Of a DNA stretch of 64,000 nucleotides, positions 8,477 to 16,335 are shown piece after piece. Position 1 is the stretch's first letter. Every line of letters begins with the position of its first letter. The stretch is from DATMER01 sp963741305 (GTDB lineage: Bacteria; Acidobacteriota; Thermoanaerobaculia; Multivoradales; UBA5704). The translations under genes were made by a program, and so were the position numbers. The notes under the pieces were generated by a model. It ran no database searches. It worked only from the letters and a program-made list of their open reading frames with translations, and was not told the origin of the DNA. The stretch lies in NCBI GenBank assembly GCA_963741305.1, contig CAVUHL010000003.1, positions 5,270,001 to 5,334,000 of the forward strand, in the 5' to 3' direction.

Positions 8477-8543
8477 GGCCAACGGTTGCGCCTCAGCGGC
8501 GGACGGCGAAGCCGGCCATCCGGCTGAAGGCGCCGGGTTGTGC
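8477..8543 (-). other. attC recombination site, site b
   Basis: The site is 67 bases long. On the minus strand the cores are GCACAAC and GTTGGCC. Inner arms GCGCCTTCAGC and GCTGAGGCGC pair with one extra T, as expected for attC. It starts 24 bases after the kinase stop codon and ends 29 bases before the start of the membrane-protein gene. Confidence 0.75.
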
Positions 8544-8566
8544 GCTCAAACATACATCTTTCCTCT

Positions 8567-9631
8567 TTACGGCAGCTTCCACGGTGACCTATTTCCTAGT
8601 GGATTCCCGAGGAGATCGATTCGGAAAGTCTCCACGTGACCGCAGTGATTGCACCATAGCACGAGCCACTTCGCGCCCTCCACGTGCCTAATGCCAAACC
8701 TCTCTACCTCATCATAGCCATATGGTTTGTCCCCTAGCATTGAGTTGCCGACATCTTGGTAGTGCCCTATGCCACAGAAGTTGCAGATTTGCGGTTCGGA
8801 CATATCCAAGGTGTGGGCATTCCTCTGAATTCTCCAAATTGCCCTATCAAGATTGGCGCGAAAGTGATTTGCATCACTAAATCGCATGCCTGGCTCTTGG
8901 GTAACGGACTTATCGAGTAGCTCGTTCACGAACGCAAGATCTGCTATCTTATAGTCAGGAGCGTCTACCAACTCACCCGTCAGATTCCAATCAGAGGCTC
9001 GATGTTTCTCACGGTCAAAGACCTTGCCAGCCATGAGCCAGTAGAGAATTTTACCCAGAGAATATACATCTACTTGAGGGCCAATGACAGCGGCTCGCCC
9101 ATCCTCCAACTCCGGCGCAGTGTATCTTCTTGCACCTACGGCTTCATCCGTAAGGGTGATTCGCTCACCGTGCTCAAGGAAGTAGCAGATCCCAAAGTCA
9201 CCAACGACGGGGGTCTTACCATCAGCCTTAATAAATATGTTCTCAGGCTTGAGGTCTCTATGAATTATTCCGTGGCTATGGGCTGCTCCAACACCTTCGC
9301 AGATTTCCCGAAAGAGTAGAAGACGATCGAGTGCACTCCAACCGCTAACCTTGATATCGGCAAGCGTGCCACCCGGATAGTACTCCGTTACAATATAAGG
9401 TTTTTCGCTGGTCAAATCGAAGTCAACCTGCTTTACAATATTTCGGTGCTGAAGTTCCAGCGCAGCTCTAACTTCTTTCTCAAATCGAGCGAGACGATCT
9501 CTGTTGCGCAGCCGTTTTAGCACATAGAGATTCTCTTCTCCTTGGCCAGGATCGTTCACTAGGAAGGTATGAGCTTGGCCTCCCTCTGAAAGCGACCTCT
9601 TTACTACCCATCTTCCATAATTTTTGGCCAC
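8567..9631 (-). CDS. Hanks-type Ser/Thr protein kinase with C-terminal zinc ribbon, cassette gene
   Basis: The protein has 354 residues. The N-terminal 270 are a complete kinase domain: the lysine strand YVLKRL, the catalytic loop HRDLKPEN, the magnesium loop DFGICYF and the APE motif (YTAPELED). The C-terminal part has CNFCG and, about 45 residues later, CNHCG, forming a probable zinc ribbon. No transmembrane segment is present, so it is cytoplasmic. It starts at GTG 9631, 49 bases after the attC core of site c. Bacterial Hanks kinases phosphorylate regulatory proteins; several act in phage defence. The target is unknown. Confidence 0.85.
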   Translation of the reverse strand: MAKNYGRWVVKRSLSEGGQAHTFLVNDPGQGEENLYVLKRLRNRDRLARFEKEVRAALELQHRNIVKQVDFDLTSEKPYIVTEYYPGGTLADIKVSGWSALDRLLLFREICEGVGAAHSHGIIHRDLKPENIFIKADGKTPVVGDFGICYFLEHGERITLTDEAVGARRYTAPELEDGRAAVIGPQVDVYSLGKILYWLMAGKVFDREKHRASDWNLTGELVDAPDYKIADLAFVNELLDKSVTQEPGMRFSDANHFRANLDRAIWRIQRNAHTLDMSEPQICNFCGIGHYQDVGNSMLGDKPYGYDEVERFGIRHVEGAKWLVLWCNHCGHVETFRIDLLGNPLGNRSPWKLP

Positions 9632-9679
9632 GTCTTACATCCCATCCTTTATCGGCAGGAACTCAACGACGATCCAAGC

Positions 9680-9748
9680 GCACAACGTTCATAAGCTCAC
9701 CGGCGGATGGGCGCGAGCCCAGACGTCCGGTGCAGCGCAGGGTTAACT
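9680..9748 (-). other. attC recombination site, site c
   Basis: The site is 69 bases long. On the minus strand the outer cores are AGTTAAC and GTTGTGC. The arms GCTGCACCGG and CCGGTGAGC pair with one extra base. It lies 3 bases after the stop codon of the gene at 9752-10642 and 49 bases before the kinase start. Confidence 0.75.
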
Positions 9749-9751
9749 AGC

Positions 9752-10642
9752 CTACCCACTACCCACACCAACAGAGACTGAATAGCGAACCCCGACCCTC
9801 GCCTCACGGGCTACCCCTCCAATAATTGGTCCTACTCCTACATTCGACGCGACCGAAAGCGCTTGATTTGAGTAATCGCCGACAAATCCTGGAATTAGGA
9901 GTTCCCCGAACCAGTACCAGAAGGGTACGCAGTTCGGTAGGATGTCTCGGAGCGATGCTCGTTTGCTCGTGGTCATCTGTGCCTCAACGGCCAAAGCTGG
10001 CACGACCAAGATTCCAGTGGCTGCGGTTCTTTGTGCATCTGAAAGTATGGGTAACGAAGGAGCCGAGTCGAAGCCGAAGTAACCCATATTCCAAACTGGT
10101 GAGCTGCAACCCTCCGAGGATATGGCGAAGGCGATCGGCTCTACATTGGTCAACACTTGCACTAGACTGGGAGGAGTGAAGATAAAGTAAAAGGAACTCG
10201 CCGTGATGTCTAGCATAAGTGCACTCTGCTTCCGCCCACTTGAAGGCACCGTGTGGAAGAAGTCAGCCACCAGTCCACCGCTATCAACCTTCTTGCACTG
10301 GATTAGAGCCGCATATCGGACCCGCGAAGAAGTTTCTTCTCTGCGCACGCTGCGCTCGATGATCAGCCCAATATCAGCACCCGTCATATACTCATAAGTA
10401 GACTTCCTCACAGAGGTGTTGACATACAATCCTTCATCGCTTAGCTGGGCGGCGACCCGACCCCAAGCGCTTGCTGGGGAACTGCTGTCGAAGGAATCTA
10501 CGAAATCCTCAGTGAGTGCTCGCTCATCTATGCTCTGAGCCATGTTGCGGCGACTATCCAGACGTCGGCCTATATGGGCAGAGGCTTCCAAGCAAGGTGT
10601 AAAGAGTACCTCCTTCATGCGGTCTGTGAGCCAAGGGTCCAT
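9752..10642 (-). CDS. Hypothetical protein, possible PD-(D/E)XK-like fold, cassette gene
   Basis: The protein has 296 residues and no family I can name. Residues around 90-117 read TGADIGLIIE and later AALIQCKKVD, resembling the D...(E/Q)xK core of restriction-like nucleases, with the usual Glu replaced by Gln. This is a weak inference. The C-terminus is rich in Gly, Ser and Val. ATG 10642 lies 22 bases after a probable attC core, and attC site c follows the stop, so the gene looks like a complete cassette. Confidence 0.65.
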   Translation of the reverse strand: MDPWLTDRMKEVLFTPCLEASAHIGRRLDSRRNMAQSIDERALTEDFVDSFDSSSPASAWGRVAAQLSDEGLYVNTSVRKSTYEYMTGADIGLIIERSVRREETSSRVRYAALIQCKKVDSGGLVADFFHTVPSSGRKQSALMLDITASSFYFIFTPPSLVQVLTNVEPIAFAISSEGCSSPVWNMGYFGFDSAPSLPILSDAQRTAATGILVVPALAVEAQMTTSKRASLRDILPNCVPFWYWFGELLIPGFVGDYSNQALSVASNVGVGPIIGGVAREARVGVRYSVSVGVGSG

Positions 10643-10663
10643 TAAGCTATCTCTCTGTTGGAC

Positions 10664-10759
10664 AGTTAACGTTTAGGGGTTTATCCGACATCCTCCTGGC
10701 AAGGGCACTCCGGAGTCCTCCACGTTGTGGGGAGGATGTTGGATAGACCCAGGTTGAAC
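10664..10759 (-). other. Long inverted repeat, probable attC site f
   Basis: The two arms match at about 18 of 20 positions (GGGTCTATCCAACATCCTCC against the complement of GGAGGATGTCGGATAAACCC). On the minus strand the outer bases are GTTCAAC, a perfect RYYYAAC core, and GTTAACT. The gene at 10642 begins 22 bases on. The loop is longer than in the other sites and carries a second small hairpin. From 10760 to 11024 I see no gene. Confidence 0.5.
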
Positions 10760-11024
10760 GAAACTGCGGGCGGGGCTACGGACGGTGCCTGTATGCACTT
10801 TCAATCCGCAGGAGAGAGGAGGAGCACAGCCGCCGGCTCTGCCTCGATCGCCTCGAAACGGGCTGGCCCCGCTTCATTGACGCTCCTCCAAGCCGTTGTC
10901 GCTCCATCATGGCCCTCCACAGCACTTTCGTTTGCTCGATTGTACCTCAGATTCGCAAAGCGGACGCACCGGTCCCAAACCTTCGGGGGAAGGGCAGACA
11001 CGGAGCCGCAGCGAGCCTGGCGGG

Positions 11025-12212
11025 TCATGGCGGCGGCCTCCGTGCCAGAGCGGGAAGTTTCCGGACCTGGCGCAGGTGACCGTGCCCGCACTCCGCACAG
11101 AGCGTCGGATCCTTGCCCGTAACCCGCTGATAGACCGACTCCCAGTCCTCGCGCTCGTCGGATTCCGGTGCCGGAGAAGGAGGGGAGGCATCGAGCAAAG
11201 CCCGGCAGTGTGCCAGTTGGCGATCACGATGACGGTTGGCAAACAGGCCGTAGTAACGAATGCGCACGAATCGATGGGGCAGGATGTGCAGCAGGAAACG
11301 GCGGATGAATTCCTCGGCCGGCAGCGTCATCTCCCGTCGCCGGCCGTCCTGGCTGTAGTCCTTGTGGGTGAAGGTGATCTTGCCGTCGGCCAGAGCGACG
11401 AGCCGGTGGTTCGACAGGGCGACTCGGTGGGTATAGCGGGCCAGGTACTTGAGCACCTGCTCGGGGCCGCCAAAGGGAGGCTTGCTGTAGACCCACCAGG
11501 ACTTCTTGTACAGCCGGTCGAGGAAGTTGAGGAATTCAAACGGATCACGCAGTTTGTCGGCCCCTCCCGTCAGACTCAGCCCGCCCTCCTGATAAAGTTG
11601 TTTGAGGCCGGCGAGGAATTTGCCTCGAAAGACGGGGGCGAGCACCTGCACCGGCAAGAGAAATCTCTCTGAGGCAGCCATCCAGCGCTCGCCGTCGGGC
11701 GACGGTCCTCCCCCGGGCACGATGCAGTGCAGGTGCGGGTGCAGCACCAGCGTTTGACCCCAGGTGTGCAGAATCGCCAGGGCGCCCAGGCGCGCCCCGA
11801 GGTGCTTGGGATCAGCCCCAATCTCGAGCAGGGTCTGCGACGCGCTGGCAAACAGCAGATCGTAGATCACCTCGGGGTTGCCCAGGGCCAGGATATTGAG
11901 CTCCTCCGGCAGAGTGAAGACAACGTGGAAGTAGGGCACCGGCAGCAGCTCGTTGCGCCGCTTCGCAAGCCAGCGCTCTTTCTCCAGGTTCTGACACTTC
12001 GGGCAGTGGCGGTTGCGGCAGGAGTTGTAGACGTTTTTCTCCGAACCGCACTTCTCACAGCGGTAGAGGTGTCCACCCAAAACCGCGGTGCGGCAGTCTT
12101 CGATGGCCCTCATGGCCTGCAGCTGCACGCGGCAAAGCCTGTGTTTCTGCCGGAAGGCCTCGCCGTAGAGCCTTAAGATGTGGGCCACCTCCAAGTCGGA
12201 GGAGCCCGCCAT
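11025..12212 (-). CDS. IS91-family transposase
   Basis: The protein has 395 residues. An N-terminal zinc-binding region (CEKCG, then CRNRHCPKC) is followed by the HUH motif LHPHLHCIVPGGG and the catalytic tyrosine block LKYLARYTHRVALSN. This is the order of IS91-family rolling-circle transposases, which move single strands between oriIS and terIS without target duplication. It is paired with a tyrosine recombinase seven bases upstream, a common partnership in this family. It sits between the integrase relic and the cassette array, so it probably inserted into the integron. Confidence 0.9.
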   Translation of the reverse strand: MAGSSDLEVAHILRLYGEAFRQKHRLCRVQLQAMRAIEDCRTAVLGGHLYRCEKCGSEKNVYNSCRNRHCPKCQNLEKERWLAKRRNELLPVPYFHVVFTLPEELNILALGNPEVIYDLLFASASQTLLEIGADPKHLGARLGALAILHTWGQTLVLHPHLHCIVPGGGPSPDGERWMAASERFLLPVQVLAPVFRGKFLAGLKQLYQEGGLSLTGGADKLRDPFEFLNFLDRLYKKSWWVYSKPPFGGPEQVLKYLARYTHRVALSNHRLVALADGKITFTHKDYSQDGRRREMTLPAEEFIRRFLLHILPHRFVRIRYYGLFANRHRDRQLAHCRALLDASPPSPAPESDEREDWESVYQRVTGKDPTLCAECGHGHLRQVRKLPALARRPPP

Positions 12213-12219
12213 GGCGGGC

Positions 12220-13074
12220 CTACTTCAGCTCGGGAGCTTTCCAGTCAAGCGAGTCCAAGGGACTGATCACGTTTCTCAGAGCGCGCGGACTGACACGGGT
12301 GTACAGCATGGTGGTTTGCAGATGACGGTGGCCGAGAAGCTCCTGGATGTAGGGCAGTTGCGTACCGTGTTCCAGCAGATGAGTGGCGAAGCTGTGCCGT
12401 AGAGCGTGGGCGGTAGCCGGCGGGTGCAGGCCGGCTTTGTCGCTGAGCCGCCGCACCATCCGCTGGACGATTCGATCATCGATCGGCTGCTCTGGATTCT
12501 GACCGCAAAACAGCCACGTCGCAGGGCGGTAGCACCGGTAGTAACGCCGCAAGACGTCCAACAGAGCCGGCGACAGCAAGACGTTGCGATCCTTGGCACC
12601 CTTGCCTTGGCGCACGCAGATCTGCATCTTTGTGCTGTCGATGTCCGTGACCTGAAGGTGAATGAGCTCGTTGAGGCGCAGGCCCGTGGCATAGAAGGTC
12701 ATCAGGATCGCCTGCTCTTTGAGATCCGTCGCGGACTCCAGCAGACGTCGGACTTCCGTCTCGCTCAACACCCTTGGCAACTTTCTGCTCCGCCTCGGAA
12801 GGTGAAGCTCCCCCAACTCATACGGGCGGTGCAGCACGTGGACGTAGAAGAATTTCAGAGCACAGAAAGCTTGGATCACCGACGGTCGCGAAAGTCTCTG
12901 AACTTCGAGCAGGTCGATCAGGAAGGCGCGAGCCTCCTCAGATCCCATCTGCTCCGGGGGACGCTTGTAATGCGCAGCGAATCGCCGCACCCAATCCAAG
13001 TAGGTCTTGCTGGTGCGCGAACTGCAGCCGCGCAGTTTCAACTCTTCTTCCATCCGGCGACGCATCTCTGTCAT
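12220..13074 (-). CDS. Tyrosine recombinase associated with the IS91-type element
   Basis: The protein has 284 residues and is complete. An N-terminal SAM-like DNA-binding domain is followed by a catalytic domain with Arg (ATGLRLNE), Lys (GKGAKDR), HxxR (HALRHSF), His (LGHRH) and Tyr (MLYTRV). It lacks the extra segment that marks integron integrases (compare 13589-14105), so it is a XerC/D-like partner of the IS91 transposase, to which it is almost joined. It probably resolves or assists transposition. Confidence 0.85.
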   Translation of the reverse strand: MTEMRRRMEEELKLRGCSSRTSKTYLDWVRRFAAHYKRPPEQMGSEEARAFLIDLLEVQRLSRPSVIQAFCALKFFYVHVLHRPYELGELHLPRRSRKLPRVLSETEVRRLLESATDLKEQAILMTFYATGLRLNELIHLQVTDIDSTKMQICVRQGKGAKDRNVLLSPALLDVLRRYYRCYRPATWLFCGQNPEQPIDDRIVQRMVRRLSDKAGLHPPATAHALRHSFATHLLEHGTQLPYIQELLGHRHLQTTMLYTRVSPRALRNVISPLDSLDWKAPELK

Positions 13075-13204
13075 GGGGTCCTCCTTTCGAGATGTACATC
13101 CCGTAAGGTAGACCTCTCAGAGGCAACTGTCGCTCCAGTGATTACAGCGGCTAAAAAGCGATAGAAATGACGACGAAGGGCACCGCCGCGGAGCGGTTTT
13201 GTTC

Positions 13205-13299
13205 AACCTTAGAGTCGCCGTTCGCTATCCGCGTGCGTAGGACACGACTCCCGTGTCCTACGGCGTCTACCGACCTCAGGCAGCACCAACTCTAAGGTT
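13205..13299. repeat. Nested palindromes
   Basis: A perfect 11-base inverted repeat (AACCTTAGAGT at 13205-13215 and its complement at 13289-13299) encloses a perfect 10-base hairpin (GTAGGACACG at 13237-13246 and its complement at 13252-13261). No gene is convincing from 13075 to 13588; this is the main structure there. A further GACTTA/TAAGTC hairpin ending in GTTAGGG follows at 13303-13341. The position suggests an element end or remains of an attI region. Confidence 0.55.
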
Positions 13300-13588
13300 C
13301 GCAGTAACATAGACTTAGAAAGTTTAAGTCCGCCGTTAGGGGATGTCAAATCGGGACGGCTAGTATCCCCGCCGCTGCAGCCCACCGGCAGCCCAGATCG
13401 CCCCTCCACGCTCGGATAGCGCTGCAGATTCATGAACCTGCGCACCATCCAGACTTCTGGAACGTTATCGGTTTCGCTCATTGCCATATGACGGCCGGAC
13501 CAGGTCAGCGGCGTGCATGGGATCTCACCGCAAGGAAAGGACTTCTTCAATTCCCCTCTAGGCAGCCTTGGCGCGCGCATAAGCGTCC

Positions 13589-14105
13589 TCAACCCAAGAG
13601 GTCGAGCGGGCTCTGCACTCCCAGACCTCCCCTATTCAGGACGTGCGTGTAAATCATCGTCGTCTTCACGCTGCGGTGACCCAGCAGCTCCTGCACCGTC
13701 CGGATGTCGTACCCGCTCATAAGCAGGTGCGTCGCGAACGAGTGCCTCAACGTGTGGCAGGTCGCCGCCTTCGACAGGCCCACCCTCCGTACCGCGTCGC
13801 GAAAGGCCCGCTGGATCGATCTCTCGTAAAGGTGGTGCCGGCCCCACTCCCCCGTTCGAGGGTCCCGCGACCGGCCCGGCGCAGGAAAGACGTATTGCCA
13901 GGGCCACTCTCCCGCAGCCGACTTGTACTTGACCGCAAGCGCTCCCGGCAGGTGGACCCTCCCAAAGCCTTCGGCGAGATCCTCCCCGTGAAGGCGCCGG
14001 ACCTCCCCAAGGTGCCGCTGCAGTTCCTCGCGGATCAAGCTCGGCAACATGGTCACACGGTCCTTGCCCCCTTTGCCGTCTCGTACCATGACCTGGCCCT
14101 GGCCT
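13589..14105 (-). pseudogene. intI: Integron integrase (IntI), 3' part only
   Basis: About 170 codons remain. They include the Lys region GKGGKDRVTMLP, the integron-specific insert (EWPWQYVFPA, then RHHLYERSIQRAF), the HxxR motif CHTLRHSF, LGHRSVKTT and the catalytic tyrosine (MIYTHVLNRGG). The extra insert separates IntI from XerC/D. The N-terminal domain and the first catalytic Arg are absent: homology stops where the palindrome and IS110-type element begin at 14106. No N-terminal part is found on the far side of the element. It cannot be active. Confidence 0.9.
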
Positions 14106-14209
14106 GTAGAGATGGGATGAGAAGGCCACCCTCCTGGTGGCGCAGTGCCATAAAATGGCCTGCAGAACTAGGACTAAAGCGCTTGGAGGCGCAATAGGGA
14201 GGATGGCCC

Positions 14210-15274
14210 GTGCAGAATGCTATCAGAGTGGAGGTGCAGGCGGTTGTGGGCGTGGATCTCGGGGATCGTTTTAGCCAGGTCTGTTGCTTAGCGCGGGAAA
14301 CAGGAGCGGTCCTGGAAGAGAAGCGTCTGTCGACGACCTCGGCAAGTTTTCAGAGCTACTTCGAGGGCCGTGGTCCGTGTTTGGTGGTGGTGGAGAGCGG
14401 GACGCACAGTCCCTGGGTGCGTCGGTTGCTGTCGTCGAGTGGACATCAGGTGATCGTCGCCAATGCCAGCAAGGTGCGGGCAATCTCAGCGAGCCTACGT
14501 AAAACCGACGAGCGGGATGCCCGGTGTCTGGCACAGTTGGGTCGGGTTGATCCGGAGTTGCTCAGTCCAGTGCATGCTCGTAGCGAACAGTCGCAACAAG
14601 CTTTGGCTGTGGTTCGCTCTCGGGAGGGCTTGGTCAAAGCCCGGACAATGCTGATCAATCAGGTACGGGGGACGGTCAAGTCGTTTGGTGGGCGGTTGCC
14701 GGGGTGCTCAGCCAAGAGCTTCGCCCAGAAGGTATCGCAATCCTTACCGCAGGAGCTGACGGCGGCTGTGGAGCCGCTGCTGGCAGTAATCGCGGATCTG
14801 AGTGAGCGGATTCGGAGCTTCGATCAGCATATTGAGGCCTTGGCGAAGCGTTTTCCGGTCACCGAGCGGCTGCGCCAGATCAAGGGTGTGGGAGCGCTGA
14901 CGGCGTTGACGTTCGTGTTGACGCTGGACGATCCGCATCGCTTTGCCCGTTCGCGCTCGGTAGGGGCCTACCTGGGGCTGGCGCCCGGGAGTCGAAGCTC
15001 TGGCGACTCGACACCGCAATTGCCGATCACCAAGCATGGGGACCAACTGTTACGCCGGCTGCTGGTGCAGGCCGCACACTACATCCTCGGTCCCTTCGGC
15101 CAGGACAGCGACTTGCGCAGCTTCGGCCTGCAACTGGCACAGCGCGGAGGCAAGAACGGCAAGAAGCGAGCGGTAGTGGCGGTGGCCCGAAAATTGGCGG
15201 TGTTACTGCACCGGCTCTGGGTCAGCGGCGAGGATTACGAGCCGCGCCGACAGCCCTTGTCAGTGGTGGCGTAA
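14210..15274 (+). CDS. IS110-family transposase (DEDD), copy 1
   Basis: The protein has 354 residues. It has the DEDD-type acidic set (GVDLGDRFSQ, VVVESGTHS, RKTDERDARCLA), a central coiled part, and the C-terminal domain with GLAPGSRSSG containing the family's catalytic serine. These recombinases are guided to target by a non-coding RNA made by the element. GTG 14210 is chosen because AGGGAGG lies 8 bases upstream. The protein is identical to the one at 20537-21601. Confidence 0.92.
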   Translation: MQNAIRVEVQAVVGVDLGDRFSQVCCLARETGAVLEEKRLSTTSASFQSYFEGRGPCLVVVESGTHSPWVRRLLSSSGHQVIVANASKVRAISASLRKTDERDARCLAQLGRVDPELLSPVHARSEQSQQALAVVRSREGLVKARTMLINQVRGTVKSFGGRLPGCSAKSFAQKVSQSLPQELTAAVEPLLAVIADLSERIRSFDQHIEALAKRFPVTERLRQIKGVGALTALTFVLTLDDPHRFARSRSVGAYLGLAPGSRSSGDSTPQLPITKHGDQLLRRLLVQAAHYILGPFGQDSDLRSFGLQLAQRGGKNGKKRAVVAVARKLAVLLHRLWVSGEDYEPRRQPLSVVA

Positions 15275-15547
15275 AGCTCAGGTAGGGAAAAGCTCAGGCA
15301 GGAGGAAGATCCGGTCGATCGGAGCTCGAGTCAAACCCCCGTTGTCGGCGACTGCGCTGGGCGTCTTGGCCCTCGAGGCCGCCGTAGAGATAGCAGCGCC
15401 GCGGCGGTGGTACCCCATCATGCACCGAGCCCAACGAAGGGCTCCTTGAGAGTGCGGATAGAAGACTCGGGGACAGACCGCAGCTCCGAAAGATCAAGTA
15501 AGGAAGGCCGCCAAGGCGGCCTTGACATTGGGGGGCCTTCTCATAGA
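15275..15547 (+). ncRNA. Candidate guide (bridge/seek) RNA region of the IS110-type element
   Basis: The 3' non-coding flank of the element is long and full of potential hairpins, for example GCCGCC / GGCGGC near 15510-15523 just before the right subterminal repeat. In IS1111-type members the guide RNA comes from this side of the transposase gene. That is family knowledge; I cannot mark its exact ends. Both copies are identical here. Confidence 0.4.
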
Positions 15548-15602
15548 AGACGCCCCAGTACGCTACCACCGCGCGTACCGGGTGCACAGGGCCGGGGCGT
15601 CT
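15548..15602. repeat. Palindromic target repeat of the IS110-type element, copy 1
   Basis: The ends AGACGCCCC and GGGGCGTCT are perfect inverted repeats about 55 bases apart. The inside aligns with the reverse complement of the repeat at 21875-21928 (AGTACGCT next to one end, CCGGGTG and GGGGCGTCT at the other). The insertion element lies at one arm. Confidence 0.65.
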
Positions 15603-15637
15603 CATGGCCCCAGGCACCACCGAGATCCTCATGAGGA

Positions 15638-16285
15638 TCAGATCAGCCCGGACTTGAGGGCCTTGCTGACCGCCTCGGACTTCGAGTGCACTTGCAGCTT
15701 CTCGTAGATCGAGCGGATGTAGTTGCGCACCGTGTTGATGCTCACCCGCATCTCGTCCGCCGCCGTCTGGTAGCTGAAGCCTTCGGACAGCAGCGAGAGC
15801 AGCTTGATCTCCAGCCGCGTGAGGTCGGTCTGCTGCTTCGCGGGCGGCCGGATTTTGCGGAACAGGCGCACGACCTTGTGCGCGATCTCCGGCGACATGG
15901 GCGCGCCGTTGTCCCGCGCCTCGCGGATCGCGTCCAGGAGCCGGTCGGGCGGCGTCCTCTTCAAGAGGTAGCCGGCAGCGCCGTTGCACAGCGACTCGAA
16001 GATCCGCTCTTCGTCGTCGTGGAGCGTCAGCATCAGGATCGCCATGGCAGGGTGCCGCTCGTGGAAGTGGAGCACGGCCTGGGAGCCCGGCATGCCGGGC
16101 AGGCTGATGTCCAGGAGAAGGACGTCGGGCGCCGGCTCCCTCAGGGTGCGCAACGCCTGCTCCGCGCTGCCGAAGGAGCCGACGCAGCGGAATCCCTCGG
16201 TGTCGTCGATGAGCAGGCGAAGGGCTTCCTGCGCCGCCGGATCGTCCTCGACGATGGCGATTCGTATCGATTCGCTTGAGCTCAT
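15638..16285 (-). CDS. NarL/FixJ-type response regulator
   Basis: The protein has 215 residues from ATG 16285. The receiver domain has the acidic pair VEDD, the phospho-acceptor Asp in LLLDISLPG and the Lys in YLLKRTPP. The C-terminal LuxR-type helix-turn-helix reads LSEGFSYQTAADEMRVS and NTVRNYIRSIYEKLQ. Alternative starts exist at 16339 (ATGA overlap with the kinase stop) and 16333; these would add about 18 residues. It follows the sensor kinase in one transcript and is its expected partner, controlling transcription after phosphorylation. Confidence 0.88.
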   Translation of the reverse strand: MSSSESIRIAIVEDDPAAQEALRLLIDDTEGFRCVGSFGSAEQALRTLREPAPDVLLLDISLPGMPGSQAVLHFHERHPAMAILMLTLHDDEERIFESLCNGAAGYLLKRTPPDRLLDAIREARDNGAPMSPEIAHKVVRLFRKIRPPAKQQTDLTRLEIKLLSLLSEGFSYQTAADEMRVSINTVRNYIRSIYEKLQVHSKSEAVSKALKSGLI

Positions 16286-16335
16286 GTCCTTGCGCCCATT
16301 CGTACCATGCCGCCATGCCGCGGCATAGCGCATGA

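Larger units (their letters stand above)
14106..15556 (+). mobile_element. IS110-family (IS1111-like) element, copy 1
   Basis: This 1451-base block is repeated exactly at 20433-21883. It holds one transposase gene, a 5' flank of about 100 bases and a 3' flank of about 280. Subterminal inverted repeats TGAGAAGGCC (14118-14127) and GGCCTTCTCA (15534-15543) are typical of the IS1111 group. The outermost bases (about GTAGAGA on the left and AGACGCCCC on the right) probably belong to the target, because the uninterrupted target reads GTAGAGACGCCCC. So the element proper is slightly shorter than the identical block. Confidence 0.85.

Noticed and set aside
10801..11091. A 96-codon frame after the IS91 transposase gene
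   Set aside because: No family, no ribosome site, and partial overlap with the transposase gene end.
12220..13074. The complete tyrosine recombinase as the integron integrase
   Set aside because: It lacks the IntI-specific insert found in the relic at 13589-14105 and is joined to the IS91 transposase.
13303..13341. A short attC site (CCCTAAC ... GTTACTG on the minus strand)
   Set aside because: The cores fit roughly, but the site is too short and lacks the extra base; kept only as part of the palindromic zone.
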